A stretch of DNA of 64,000 nt from Anaerocolumna sp. MB42-C2. GTDB taxonomy: Bacteria; Bacillota; Clostridia; Lachnospirales; Lachnospiraceae. Below, piece by piece: positions 17,208-26,089 of the stretch. The stretch spans positions 5,853,501 through 5,917,500 of the forward strand of contig NZ_CP133190.1 in the NCBI RefSeq assembly GCF_030913705.1, given 5' to 3'. The position numbers were made by a program, and so were the translations under genes. The notes below the pieces were generated by a model. The model searched no databases and was not told the origin of the DNA. It saw only the letters and a program-made list of their open reading frames with translations. Position 1 is the stretch's first letter. Every line of letters begins with the position of its first letter.

Positions 17208-18605
17208 TTAAGCTACATCTTTTCTATGTAATTGACTTTTAGCGTACTTTTCAAATGATGCCTGCTTCCAAGGATGGTTCATAGGAGGTATGTATTTCTT
17301 TTTTGGTAATTCCGGAATGGTCGCTAAATCAAATGCTTTTGAAGAAAGCTTGTGTTCCGGAAGTAACTCAAGTGCATAAACCTGCTCACCAATACAACTA
17401 AAAAGTTCACCATTGAATGATCTAATTACCATTGCTGTGGTGCCCTTACGATGGTGTACAGCGATTCCTTGACTGTTTACAGGAAGATAGTATTCATTTT
17501 GATATTTCAGGCAACTTCCGTTATCTATCTTTCTAGAAGATAATACCGCCAACGTCAGATTGATTTTATCACTATCTGGTTGCATTTCGAACACAGATTT
17601 GATACTATCAATAGGTAAAGCGAACTGCTTATTAAATTTCTTTATATAGGTGTGGAGAAATTGATTGGCTTGCTGAATGCTGGTTACATTCGCAAGTCGG
17701 AGTTCAACAGGAAGGCGGGATTGAAGAGTGCCAAACATTCTTTCAACCCGCCCTTTTGCTTGTGCAACGCTGGAAGTACGAATGTCGATTCCTAATTGTT
17801 TGCAGGCATAACCAAACTGAGTAAAGGTATCTTTCTCTAAAGAGGTTTCATGCTTCTTTTTATACTCAAATACAGTTCGGTTGTCAGTAAAAAATTGATA
17901 TGGAATGCCATAATTACTAAGAACCTGATAGAGAACATGATAATAGCCATTTAATGTTTCTTGTTCATCAAAGTAGGCGCCAACAATCTGCCCTGTGGCA
18001 TCATCAACGGCGATGTGGAGTTGTGTTTTGAATTGCCCAAACCAAAGGTGTAGGGACGCATCCATTTGAAGCATTTCACCGAAATACGCGCATCTAGGAT
18101 GCCTAGGATGCGAATCCTCCAGATCCATGATGGAACTTTGAATAATAGCTGCTTTCTTTTTAGACTTAGTCTTTGATTGAATAGCCTTTAGTGCTTTTTT
18201 TACCGCTTTCTTGGAAGAACGGTTTGCTTTAGGAGAAAGGATGTATTCCTTTCTAAGAATAGAAGTAATGGCACTGACAGATACACTGATATGTTCTTTT
18301 TCTTTGAGAAGTTCAGAGTAATGGGTCAGATTGCAGTCACTGTACTTGGTACGATATAAGTCCAAGATTAACTGTTTTGTATCTGTAGGAAGAGTAATGG
18401 CCGGCTGTCGCCCTCGGTTACCATGAATAAAGAAAGACTTACCTTGTTCTTGATAGCCCTTTATTAAGCGATTGATGTGTCGATCTGAACAACCTATTTT
18501 AAGAGCAGCTGTTTTCTTATTACCATTTGTGTCTACGAGTTTTTTAATGACCTCGTACTTTTGGTTTTCGTCCATTGTTAGTAATACCTTTCTGATTGTG
18601 TCCAC
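17208..18605 (-). CDS. IS1202-type transposase
   Basis: A 465-residue DDE transposase. The N-terminus has a helix-turn-helix (K-T-A-A-L-K-I-G-C-S-D-R-H-I-N-R-L-I, about 31-50) and a second helical DNA-binding part. The integrase core has the acidic triad D182 (L-Q-M-D-A-S), D241 (F-F-T-D-N-R) and E288 (K-G-R-V-E-R-M-F-G). A C-terminal strand-rich domain follows. The frame is complete, so the element may be active. The gene runs against the surrounding genes. Confidence 0.9.
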   Translation of the reverse strand: MDTIRKVLLTMDENQKYEVIKKLVDTNGNKKTAALKIGCSDRHINRLIKGYQEQGKSFFIHGNRGRQPAITLPTDTKQLILDLYRTKYSDCNLTHYSELLKEKEHISVSVSAITSILRKEYILSPKANRSSKKAVKKALKAIQSKTKSKKKAAIIQSSIMDLEDSHPRHPRCAYFGEMLQMDASLHLWFGQFKTQLHIAVDDATGQIVGAYFDEQETLNGYYHVLYQVLSNYGIPYQFFTDNRTVFEYKKKHETSLEKDTFTQFGYACKQLGIDIRTSSVAQAKGRVERMFGTLQSRLPVELRLANVTSIQQANQFLHTYIKKFNKQFALPIDSIKSVFEMQPDSDKINLTLAVLSSRKIDNGSCLKYQNEYYLPVNSQGIAVHHRKGTTAMVIRSFNGELFSCIGEQVYALELLPEHKLSSKAFDLATIPELPKKKYIPPMNHPWKQASFEKYAKSQLHRKDVA

Positions 18606-18703
18606 CTCATTTCTAAGTCATGAGGTTCTATTATAATATATGAACGACTAATTGGGACATAATCATTTGTGGTACACTAAGACATTATCATAAATGAATC
18701 ATA

Positions 18704-18731
18704 TATATAATACAATTTATATTTCCGGCTC
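18704..18731. repeat. Right copy of the IS target-site duplication
   Basis: Identical to 17031-17058; it ends exactly one base before the -35 element of the T-box promoter, so the insertion left that promoter intact. Confidence 0.9.
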
Positions 18732-18760
18732 TTGACTTTATTATTAAAATGTAGTATTTT
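18732..18760 (+). promoter_or_regulatory. Promoter of the T-box leader
   Basis: TTGACT (18732-18737), a 17-bp spacer and TATTTT (18755-18760). It stands directly next to the right IS target repeat. Confidence 0.7.
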
Positions 18761-18784
18761 AATAAAAACAGATAATAAAAGCAA

Positions 18785-19060
18785 TGAAAAGAAAAGTAAG
18801 CAATGGAATATGTTACAGAGAGCTTTTATGGTGAGAGAAAGCACAGAATACATTGCCCAAAATGGTCTTGGAGCCGCGTACCGACTACAGTTATTGTATA
18901 GGCTACGATGGGAGTGCCCATTACAGCACCAGAGTATCGAAGTTAATTCCGTACTTGAAGAGGTCTATATTGTGAGATGTAGATAAATTAAGGTGGTATC
19001 ACGAAGCAGATTAGCTATCGTCCTTGAAATATAAGCAAAGGAGGGTAGTTTTTTTATTAT
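18785..19060 (+). ncRNA. T-box riboswitch, specifier reads UGG (tryptophan)
   Basis: The leader has the conserved parts of a T-box. The loop-E AGTA (18795-18798) lies opposite the specifier loop. GCAATG (18800-18805) pairs with CATTGC (18851-18856) above it. AGAGAG and the apical part follow at 18817-18842. The T-box core AAGGTGGTATCACG lies at about 18989-19002, and the terminator arms CTATCGTCCTT / AAGGAGGGTAG end in seven T residues (19016-19055). The triplet in the specifier position is TGG (18863-18865), flanked by AAAA and TCTT. The UGGU of the T-box would pair with ACCA; Trp tRNAs usually carry G73, so this would be a G-U pair. A second candidate, UAC (18849-18851), fits the fold less well. 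Confidence 0.85.
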
Positions 19061-19089
19061 TCATTATTGGTAAATTGGAGGTCTAAATA

Positions 19090-19503
19090 ATGTTAATAAG
19101 AAGATTTGAAAATAGTGATGCACAATATGTTGCCGAAATAATAAATCGAAATTTTTTTGAAGTTAATATTAAAAACTATTCAAAAGAAGAGTTAAATGCC
19201 AGACTTTTTAACGAAGAAAAAGTAAGGACAATTGCCGAATATTCTCACATGTATGTTTGTTACAGTGATAAGGAGATTGTTGGCTGCGGAGCAATATCTA
19301 ATAATTGGGGAAGTATAGATGAAAGTGTTCTATTAACCATTTTTGTAAAACCGGAACTTCGAAAAAATGGAATTGGTAAAGTAATAATCGAAAACTTGGA
19401 ACATGATGAATTATTTTTACGTGCTAAAAAAATAGAAATTTCGTCATCAATAACTGCATGTGAATTTTATTTTAAAATGGGGTATCACTATAAAAAGTAT
19501 TGA
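19090..19503 (+). CDS. GNAT acetyltransferase under T-box control
   Basis: A 137-residue GNAT protein: opening I-R-R-F-E-N-S-D-A, middle V-C-Y-S-D-K-E-I-V-G-C-G-A-I, the acetyl-CoA loop V-K-P-E-L-R-K-N-G-I-G-K (R-x-x-x-G-I-G), and a closing S-S-I-T-A-C-E-F-Y-F-K-M-G-Y. It is preceded by GGAGG and lies about 30 bp after the T-box terminator, so its transcription should rise when the cognate tRNA (probably tRNA-Trp) is uncharged. A GNAT gene is an unusual T-box target. The acetyl acceptor is unknown. Confidence 0.85.
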   Translation: MLIRRFENSDAQYVAEIINRNFFEVNIKNYSKEELNARLFNEEKVRTIAEYSHMYVCYSDKEIVGCGAISNNWGSIDESVLLTIFVKPELRKNGIGKVIIENLEHDELFLRAKKIEISSSITACEFYFKMGYHYKKY

Positions 19504-19715
19504 AATAAGTAGAGATATGTAAAAATTATAGAGAATGCAAAAATTAATGAAAAAATTATAGAAATAAATTATAGATAATGAAAGATATGAAAGATAATAC
19601 ATGATGCCGCAAAGCGGCATCTCAAATAATGGATGGAGAAGTTCAAAATGAGAATTCCAAATTGTTAAGATAAAACGTCTTAACAATTATGAATTTCATT
19701 TTGGAATTCTTCGAA

Positions 19716-19744
19716 AGAATTTTGGTCTTTTCAAAATTCTTTTT
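19716..19744 (+). terminator. Terminator after the T-box-controlled GNAT
   Basis: Perfect 9-bp arms AGAATTTTG and CAAAATTCT followed by TTTTT. Confidence 0.7.
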
Positions 19745-19759
19745 CACACTTATCAATTT

Positions 19760-19801
19760 AATTCGCTAATCCTAGTTATTTCAAGGGTTAGCGAATTTTT
19801 T
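19760..19801 (+). terminator. Second, stronger terminator
   Basis: The arms AATTCGCTAATCCT and AGGGTTAGCGAATT are followed by TTTTTT. Nearly the same hairpin (CGCTAATCCT ... AAGGGTTAGCGA) follows tRNA-Gly at 60691-60728. Confidence 0.85.
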
Positions 19802-19921
19802 AGATCCTTGATACTTTACTCCAGTATGCTATTGAAACTAAATGGAAAATTTAGTTTATTATTCTATTCATATGAGATATAATAATAAGCACATCAGCTG
19901 CAGTTTGTTAGGAGGTTATGT

Positions 19922-20449
19922 ATGAATATTCCAATTTTAGAAACCGAACGATTAATATTAAGAGCTCTGACAATAGAAGATGCAGATGCAGTATTTAAAT
20001 GGGTCAGTGATGAGAGAGTTACGAAATATATGCCATATAACACCTATACATCAATTGAGGATGTTACAAAATGGCTATCTACAGTAGTAAAAAATGAGAA
20101 TACCTATAATTTTGGATTTGTTTTAAAAGATAATAATATTCTTATTGGGAGCGGTGATATTGGATACAACACTGAAGAGGAAGCTTGGGATTTCGGATAT
20201 AATATTCGGTTTGACCATTGGAATCGCGGTTATGGAACAGAAGCAGCGAAAGCGATGATCAGATTTGCTTATGAATCACTGAATGCCAGATGTTTTAGCG
20301 CAAATCATGTTGTAGATAATACAGCATCCGGCAGAGTAATGGAGAAGTGCGGGTTGAAATTCGATCATTATGGTGAATGCAGCAAATTTGATGGAACACA
20401 GACATTTAAAGCAAAATTCTATAAGGGATACATTAATGCTAGTGAATAA
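19922..20449 (+). CDS. GNAT N-acetyltransferase, RimJ/RimL type
   Basis: A 175-residue GNAT protein starting L-E-T-E-R-L-I-L-R-A-L, with W-D-F-G-Y-N-I and the acetyl-CoA loop W-N-R-G-Y-G-T-E-A-A-K-A, then V-V-D-N-T-A-S-G-R-V-M-E-K-C-G-L. This is the RimJ/RimL-like arrangement, used on protein N-termini or small amines. The start has TTAGGAGG. A single-gene unit, related in type to the gene at 10845 but not a close copy. Confidence 0.87.
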   Translation: MNIPILETERLILRALTIEDADAVFKWVSDERVTKYMPYNTYTSIEDVTKWLSTVVKNENTYNFGFVLKDNNILIGSGDIGYNTEEEAWDFGYNIRFDHWNRGYGTEAAKAMIRFAYESLNARCFSANHVVDNTASGRVMEKCGLKFDHYGECSKFDGTQTFKAKFYKGYINASE

Positions 20450-20582
20450 ACGTATTTTGAAATAAAATCAGATTACGAAAATAATATGTTTAATTCTGTG
20501 CACATAATTAAAATTATAAATGGTAAAAAGCACTATATTAATTAACCTGAAAGAGGATTACGAATTATAAAAGGAGAAAGTC

Positions 20583-21809
20583 GTGGATAGAGTCGAATTA
20601 GCAATCTTACTTAAAAAACATAATCAGGAACATCTATTATCTTATTATGACAAATTACCTCAAAAGGATAAGGATAGTTTGGCTGCTCAAATAGAAAAGG
20701 TAGATTGGAAACTGATTAATCTCATAAATAAAGAAAAAAAACAGCAAAAAAGCAGTATCTACGAACCTCTTGATGGAATGAGAATTGAACAAATTGAGTC
20801 AAATAAAAAATTATATTATGATATAGGTATTAAGACCATTCAAGAGGGCAAAGCAGCAGCTGTTCTGTTAGCCGGAGGGCAAGGTACACGTTTGGGCTGT
20901 GAGGGACCAAAAGGAATGGTAAATATCGGCCTCTCAAAGGAAATTTACATATTTGAACTACTTTTTAAAAATATTTTAGATGTGGCCAGAGCAGCTGATA
21001 CCTGGATTCCATTATATATTATGACGAGCAATAAGAATAACGATCAGACGATAGCTTTTCTGAAACTACATGACTTTTTTGGTTATCCGAAAGAATTTAT
21101 AACTTTTTATATACAGGATGAGACACCAGCAGTAGATTATGAGGGGCATTTGCTGTTAGAAGCTCCCGGACAGCTTTCCCTTTCTCCAAATGGTAATGGT
21201 GGCTGGTTTTCATCAATGGTAAAGGCAAATTTACTGGATGATTTACACCGTCGTAAAATAGAGTGGATTAATGTGTTTGCTGTTGATAATGTTCTCCAAA
21301 AAATCGCTGACCCCTATTTCATAGGAGCCACAATCAGCACAAATCATGTGTGCGGTGCCAAAGTAGTAAGAAAGACTGATCCTAATGAACGAGTGGGTGT
21401 GTTATGTTTAGAAAACGGAAGACCATCCATTGTAGAATATTACGAAATGACTGATGAAATGATTCATGCAAGAAAAGATAACGGTGAATTAAGTTATGCC
21501 TTTGGAGTTATATTAAATTATTTATTTCGTTTAGATAAACTGGAAGATATGATTAAATATGATTTACCTATTCATGTGGCTGAGAAAAAGATTCCTTATC
21601 TGTCTGCGGATGGTAACTATATTGAACCTGATGAACCGAATGGATATAAATTCGAAGAGCTTGTTTTAGATATGGTTCATCTTTTTGATAACTGTCTTCC
21701 GTTTGAAGTGATTCGAGAAAATGAATTTGCACCTATCAAGAATGCTGCCGGTGTTGATTCAATTAGTACTGCAAGGCAGCTTCTAATTAACCAAGGGTAT
21801 ATTTTGTGA
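20583..21809 (+). CDS. UTP:sugar-1-phosphate uridylyltransferase (UDPGP / UAP type)
   Basis: A 408-residue protein of the eukaryotic-like UDPGP family. The nucleotide-binding loop L-A-G-G-Q-G-T-R-L-G-C-x-G-P-K-G (96-111) is complete, and N-G-N-G-G, V-D-N-V-L and E-Y-Y-E-M in the later part match the uridine and sugar contacts of UDP-N-acetylhexosamine pyrophosphorylases. It would make a UDP-sugar, probably UDP-GlcNAc or UDP-GalNAc, from UTP in the cytosol. The start is GTG at 20583 after AAGGAG. No glycan genes flank it, so it looks like a stand-alone acquisition. Confidence 0.85.
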   Translation: MDRVELAILLKKHNQEHLLSYYDKLPQKDKDSLAAQIEKVDWKLINLINKEKKQQKSSIYEPLDGMRIEQIESNKKLYYDIGIKTIQEGKAAAVLLAGGQGTRLGCEGPKGMVNIGLSKEIYIFELLFKNILDVARAADTWIPLYIMTSNKNNDQTIAFLKLHDFFGYPKEFITFYIQDETPAVDYEGHLLLEAPGQLSLSPNGNGGWFSSMVKANLLDDLHRRKIEWINVFAVDNVLQKIADPYFIGATISTNHVCGAKVVRKTDPNERVGVLCLENGRPSIVEYYEMTDEMIHARKDNGELSYAFGVILNYLFRLDKLEDMIKYDLPIHVAEKKIPYLSADGNYIEPDEPNGYKFEELVLDMVHLFDNCLPFEVIRENEFAPIKNAAGVDSISTARQLLINQGYIL

Positions 21810-22021
21810 AAAATTTTAGTTATAAATATAATTATGATTATTCTTTGTCCTAATTACAACGTTACTAGGCCTATTTAATATAAATTTTTGAAATCCTTTT
21901 CTCTGTTTTATCATATTTATCTTGATTTCCTGTATATGGAAATATAGACTAGATATAGGTTATCTAATAACGACTAAAATCATTTTAATAAAGGGAGAGG
22001 ATTTGTATAAAAATAGTTAAA

Positions 22022-22972
22022 TTGAACGAAAATTATCTGGAACAGGCGGCTGATCTTTTCACAAAAAGTTATAAAAAAGCACGGGAAAATCAGAATATAC
22101 TACCCGTAAAATATGAAGATAATAATAATATATTTACGTTACTTCAAGATTTTTCTAAAGAATCCATCGGGGTAGTTGCTGTTGAGAACAGTGAAGTAAT
22201 TGGATATCTAACCGGACTTCCTATTTCTAATTTCAAAGGGTCTCAACGCGGTATTTATTGTCCTGAATGGTCACATGCCGTTAGGTATAAAGACAGACTT
22301 GAAATATATCAAAAGTTATATGAAGAAGCCTCTGATTTATGGGTTCAAGATGGGTGCCTTAACCATGCGATAACAATAATGGCACATGATGATGAAGCAA
22401 TGAATAGCTGGTTTTGGAATGGCTTTGGATTACATGTAGTTGATGCTGTACGGGATTTGAATTTATTATCAGGAAATTTTAATAATGAAATAGAAATCAG
22501 AAAATTTAAGAAAGAAGACACAGAAGAGGTGGCACATTTATATTTTGAATATAAAACTTATATGGCTTCTTCACCTATTTATTTACCATTAATTCAGGTT
22601 AAAAATGCAGAGGATATAAATCAGTGGTTGTTAAATCCTGATAATAATTTATGGCTTTGTTTAAGTAAAAATAATATTATTGCAATCATGGAAGTTAGTT
22701 ATAAGCAATCTAATGATGCACAAATCTTATCCGATGATGATACTGTTAGTATTGGTGTTACATATACAAGCGAAAGTTATAGGGGGCAGGGTTTTACAAA
22801 AGCATTACTTCAAAAAGTATTGGAAGATGCTTTATTAAAAGGCTATAAGCGATGTGCCGTAGTTTTTGAGTCTCAAAATGACAGCGGTAGATATTTTTGG
22901 TTGAAATACTTTAAACCTGTTTGTTACTCTTTAGTACGTAAAGTTGATAATAGAATATTGGATAAAGTGTAA
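22022..22972 (+). CDS. Double-GNAT acetyltransferase (start region possibly damaged)
   Basis: A 316-residue protein with a degenerate N-terminal GNAT-like half and a C-terminal GNAT domain: V-S-I-G-V-T-Y-T-S-E-S-Y-R-G-Q-G-F-T-K-A (R-G-Q-G-F) at about 240-260. The ribosome site AGGGAGAGG (21992-22000) serves TTG 22003, but that codon is out of frame by one base. Reading past one T gives I-K-I-V-K-L-N-E-N, a typical GNAT start. Either a one-base insertion has damaged the start or initiation uses TTG 22022 without a good site. Confidence 0.75.
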   Translation: MNENYLEQAADLFTKSYKKARENQNILPVKYEDNNNIFTLLQDFSKESIGVVAVENSEVIGYLTGLPISNFKGSQRGIYCPEWSHAVRYKDRLEIYQKLYEEASDLWVQDGCLNHAITIMAHDDEAMNSWFWNGFGLHVVDAVRDLNLLSGNFNNEIEIRKFKKEDTEEVAHLYFEYKTYMASSPIYLPLIQVKNAEDINQWLLNPDNNLWLCLSKNNIIAIMEVSYKQSNDAQILSDDDTVSIGVTYTSESYRGQGFTKALLQKVLEDALLKGYKRCAVVFESQNDSGRYFWLKYFKPVCYSLVRKVDNRILDKV

Positions 22973-23050
22973 AAAGTATAAAGAATAGATGAAGGGATAA
23001 CCCGATGATAAAAACTACATTTAAAAATCTGGAGGGAGGGTGACAAAAGT

Positions 23051-23524
23051 TTGGAGTATTATAAAGAATTACGTAAGTTTGTCGGACATAGGCCGTTAAT
23101 CCTGCCGGGTGCTGTTGTAATCATAATAAATGGCAACGGTGAAATATTACTGCAGGAACGAGAGAATAACTTTTGGGGTTTGCCGGGAGGGTTAATGGAT
23201 TTAGGCGAGTCGTTTACAGATACTGCAAAAAGGGAAGTGTTGGAAGAAACCGGACTGCGAATTAATAACTTAGTTTTACTCGATGTATTATCCGGCCCTG
23301 ACTATTTTTATAAAAATCCTAACGGAGATGAACTGTATTCTGTAACAGCGGTTTATACAACCAACGAATACACCGGTGAATTAATACCTGATATGAATGA
23401 AAGTAAAAGTTTACAATTTTATGATATTAACTGTTTACCCGAGAAAATGGAAAAAGAATATAAGGATTGCATAAAAATTTATCGCAGGGCGTTAAGCTTA
23501 GAAAAGATATCTGAAAGCGGGTGA
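23051..23524 (+). CDS. Nudix hydrolase
   Basis: A 157-residue protein with a complete Nudix box at about residues 46-69 (G-G-L-M-D-L-G-E-S-x-x-x-x-A-x-R-E-V-x-E-E-T-G-L) and the N-terminal R-P-L-I-L-P-G-A-V-V strand of the ADP-ribose/MutT-like clade. The start is TTG at 23051 behind GGAGGGAGGGTGA. A single-gene unit. The substrate is not predictable beyond a nucleoside diphosphate derivative. Confidence 0.87.
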   Translation: MEYYKELRKFVGHRPLILPGAVVIIINGNGEILLQERENNFWGLPGGLMDLGESFTDTAKREVLEETGLRINNLVLLDVLSGPDYFYKNPNGDELYSVTAVYTTNEYTGELIPDMNESKSLQFYDINCLPEKMEKEYKDCIKIYRRALSLEKISESG

Positions 23525-23906
23525 TTTTATTGTTTGTCCTCCCAACGAAAGAGGCACCCATAAAATAATAAATGCATCAGAACGAGACATTTAAAGTACA
23601 TAGATTTTAATACTACAATATCACCTGCTTTTTTATGATAATTGTGAAGTGGGTTATTATGATGGTGAAAGCAAAAAATGATAAAGATTATTTCCAAGAT
23701 CCGGTCTATTAGCTGCCATCGCTCATTACTCCAGGTAATTTCAATGAATTGTGATCGTTGTTGCTATTAAGATAGATAGAGCAAAGATTTTTTTATTGAA
23801 ACATTTATAATAAAATCAGGTAATTGCGAAGCTCCAGTATTCGTATCTAGTGTATTATTTCGCAATAACCTACTTATAAAGAAATGACAAACAGGAGGGC
23901 AGCAAA
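23525..23906. other. Gene-free stretch with an inverted repeat before an AraC gene
   Basis: No intact gene is seen; a short open run near 23660-23710 may be a decayed gene. A near-perfect 12-bp inverted repeat (AGGTAATTGCGAA at 23818-23830, TTCGCAATAACCT at 23859-23871) lies 36 bp before the AraC gene. A related repeat is found at 56876-56925. Confidence 0.5.
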
Positions 23907-24899
23907 TTGAAAACAGATTATTTAGTAAAGGTGGAACAATGCATTGCGTATATTGAAGCTCATTTAACCCATAAAGTGTCTGTTGAGGATGTTCTTGTTA
24001 ATACATATTATTCCTATCCTCATTTTCATCGTATATTTATGGATATTGTAGGAGAACCAATCTCATCTTATATTAGAAAAAGAAAGTTGTCTTGCGCGGC
24101 AGAAGAATTGATAAATACTCAAAAAAAGATTGTAGATATAGCAATCGATTATAATTTCAGTTCCCAGCAGACATTTAATCGGGCGTTTACAGGATATTTC
24201 GGTGTTTCGCCACGGAAATACCGGGAAACCGGGATGCTGGATGAATTATATAAGCCATTTGTTCTAACAAATAGTTTTTTGGAAGATTTGATACCAATTT
24301 CGGTATTAATTGAGAACTTGCCGCCAATGAAGGTCGCATCTTATCATTCCTATATTAACAATATAAAACTAACGAAAAACAGACAAGAATCGGAAAGAAT
24401 GGTCTCAAAAGCATGGGGACGACTGATTAGATGGCAAATGTCTTATGAGTATCAGAAACAATTTGGTTCGGTAAAAAAACTGCCTGCAACACTAAAAATA
24501 GCGCATTACATGATTGATAATAATCTTCATTTACCACCAAATACAAGATATTTCGGATTTGTAAATCCCTTTCCAATGAACGAAGATGAATTTGGATATG
24601 AAGCATGGGCAATGCTTACCAATCTATCCGAAAGTCCGATAAATGAAACGCAAAACAGGGACATTATTATTAAAAATTATGAGGGCGGCTTATATGCAAC
24701 CGCAAAGGCGACCTATGGTCCGGGTTCGAATCTTGATGAAGTGTGGAAGTCATTACATTATTGGTTATCACAAAATCAGCAGTATAAATATGGTGAACAT
24801 CAATGGCTTGAAGAGCATATAACCAAAGTTGGAGAGGGCGGATTTCATGGTTTCAAACTATTTATGCCTATAAAACGAGTAGGTAACGAATACGAATAA
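23907..24899 (+). CDS. AraC-family regulator with GyrI-like effector domain
   Basis: A 330-residue protein. Residues 8-106 form the AraC/XylS double helix-turn-helix, with V-S-V-E-D-V-L...Y-P-H-F-H-R-I-F and the second helix I-A-x-x-Y-x-F-S-S-Q-Q-T-F-N-R-A-F. Residues 150-330 form a GyrI-like small-molecule-binding domain (P-P-M-K-V-A-S-Y-H opening, G-G-L-Y-A-T-A-K-A-T-Y near the end). Such proteins are Rob/SoxS-like activators of drug or stress genes. The start codon is TTG at 23907 behind CAGGAGGG. A possible operator lies just upstream. Confidence 0.85.
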   Translation: MKTDYLVKVEQCIAYIEAHLTHKVSVEDVLVNTYYSYPHFHRIFMDIVGEPISSYIRKRKLSCAAEELINTQKKIVDIAIDYNFSSQQTFNRAFTGYFGVSPRKYRETGMLDELYKPFVLTNSFLEDLIPISVLIENLPPMKVASYHSYINNIKLTKNRQESERMVSKAWGRLIRWQMSYEYQKQFGSVKKLPATLKIAHYMIDNNLHLPPNTRYFGFVNPFPMNEDEFGYEAWAMLTNLSESPINETQNRDIIIKNYEGGLYATAKATYGPGSNLDEVWKSLHYWLSQNQQYKYGEHQWLEEHITKVGEGGFHGFKLFMPIKRVGNEYE

Positions 24900-24931
24900 C
24901 GTACCCTGTACCAGGGAGTTAAGGAGAGTAT

Positions 24932-25261
24932 ATGATTGGAAAGACCGTAACTGTAACTGTCGATAGAGCGATGGGAACATATCATCCCGAGCATCCGGAT
25001 TTATATTATCCAATAAATTACGGATATATAAGAGAAATTATGTCACCTGACGGGGAAGAACAGGATGCTTACATTTTAGGTATAACTGAACCGGTAGAAA
25101 CGTTTACCGGCAAGGTTATAGCAATCATACATCGAAAGGATGGTATAGAAGAAAAATGGGTTGTTGCGCCTGCTGATATGTCCTATACCGAAAAGGAGAT
25201 AATGAAACAAGTCTATTTTCAAGAGCAATACTTTGATACAGAGATAAGAATGTCACCGTAA
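24932..25261 (+). CDS. Short inorganic-pyrophosphatase-like protein
   Basis: A 109-residue protein with the family I pyrophosphatase core in short form: V-T-V-D-R-A-M-G-T, Y-P-I-N-Y-G-Y-I, and D-G-E-E-Q-D-A-Y-I-L-G (D-x-x-x-x-D-A, the metal-binding segment D-G-D-P-L-D of the full enzyme). About 60 residues of the usual length are missing and several metal ligands change, so pyrophosphatase activity is not certain. It starts 33 bp after the AraC gene with an AAGGAG site; the two may be co-transcribed. Confidence 0.7.
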   Translation: MIGKTVTVTVDRAMGTYHPEHPDLYYPINYGYIREIMSPDGEEQDAYILGITEPVETFTGKVIAIIHRKDGIEEKWVVAPADMSYTEKEIMKQVYFQEQYFDTEIRMSP

Positions 25262-25492
25262 TAGTGTGGATGGGCTGCTGAACTGCGATAGAGTAACAAA
25301 AATATATAGCGAAAGAATATAACAATTACTGTCTTTGACCGGTCGAGGACGAAATAATCCGACAAAATCGAATATCTACACGCCGATATTCATAAAATAC
25401 AAGTTGAGAGACCTTTTGACACTCGAATCCTCATAAGAAATATTTATGAAAAGTCGCATATACCAGAATAAAATTACTATTTAGGAGAGTGT

Positions 25493-26005
25493 ATGGAGCA
25501 CATAATAAGAAAAGCAGCAAGAGAAGATGCTTCCAGATTGGCAGAAATATTGATATTCGCAAAAAGAACGTCATATCGTTCTATTTTTAAAAATGATTAT
25601 GTTTCGTTTAATGAGATGCAGGTATTAAGTCTCGCTTTAGATTATCAAAAGCGGGAAGAGATGCTTGATAATATTTATGTTTATGATGATGGCATTGTTA
25701 AGGGAATGATGAATTGGGGCAAGTCTGCAGACAGTAATTACCCCGAAAGCATTAGATTATACGAGTTTTACGTAGATCCTTTTTTTCAAGGCAATGGTAT
25801 TGGTACTAAAATGATGAAAACACTTTTAAGTCAGGCAGAAGCAATAGGTGCCAAGAATATATTCTTATGGGTATTGGAGGAGAATTTAAAAGCTAGAAGG
25901 TTTTACGAACTTTTTGGATTTGCTTCGGATAAAACAAGAAAACTGGAAGAGGGTACGGATGTTTATATCCTTAGATATTTTAAAGAATTAAATACGAATA
26001 AATGA
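25493..26005 (+). CDS. GNAT N-acetyltransferase
   Basis: A 170-residue GNAT protein: I-R-K-A-A-R-E-D-A-S-R-L-A-E-I opening, strand L-Y-E-F-Y-V-D-P, acetyl-CoA loop F-F-Q-G-N-G-I-G-T-K-M (Q-x-x-G-I-G), and the closing V-L-E-E-N-L-K-A-R-R-F-Y-E-L-F-G-F. The arrangement is that of the common small-molecule/protein GNAT class. The start follows TAGGAGAG. The 230 bp upstream hold a coding-like tail (about 25366-25472) but no intact gene. Confidence 0.85.
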   Translation: MEHIIRKAAREDASRLAEILIFAKRTSYRSIFKNDYVSFNEMQVLSLALDYQKREEMLDNIYVYDDGIVKGMMNWGKSADSNYPESIRLYEFYVDPFFQGNGIGTKMMKTLLSQAEAIGAKNIFLWVLEENLKARRFYELFGFASDKTRKLEEGTDVYILRYFKELNTNK

Positions 26006-26089
26006 GTCAATGATAAAATTATTTGATATGAATTTTCTGAAGCAATTATAAAATTAAACATTATTAATAAGGAAGAACGGAGGGAAATT

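Larger units (their letters stand above)
17059..18703 (-). mobile_element. IS1202-type (ISNCY) insertion sequence
   Basis: A roughly 1645-bp element bounded by identical 27-28 bp direct repeats and by imperfect 23-bp inverted ends (left TGTC...TTTTTGAAAATGTC; right end reverse-complement TATG...TTTATGATAATGTC). It carries one transposase gene on the minus strand and an internal bidirectional hairpin (17099-17122) after that gene. The long target duplication, single ORF and length match the IS1202 group. Exact termini may shift by a base or two. Confidence 0.85.
19504..19921. other. Gene-free stretch with stacked inverted repeats
   Basis: After the T-box-controlled gene there is about 140 bp of AT-rich sequence. 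A long imperfect hairpin follows (AGAATTCCAAA 19651-19661 with TTTGGAATTCT 19700-19710, enclosing AATTGTTAAGA / TCTTAACAATT). Two terminators come next, at 19716-19744 and 19760-19801. A promoter for the next GNAT gene probably lies near 19860-19890. Confidence 0.6.

Noticed and set aside
18732..18986. 84-codon plus-strand ORF over the T-box leader
   Set aside because: It lies inside the promoter and the structured RNA, has no ribosome site at its start, and its codons resemble no protein.
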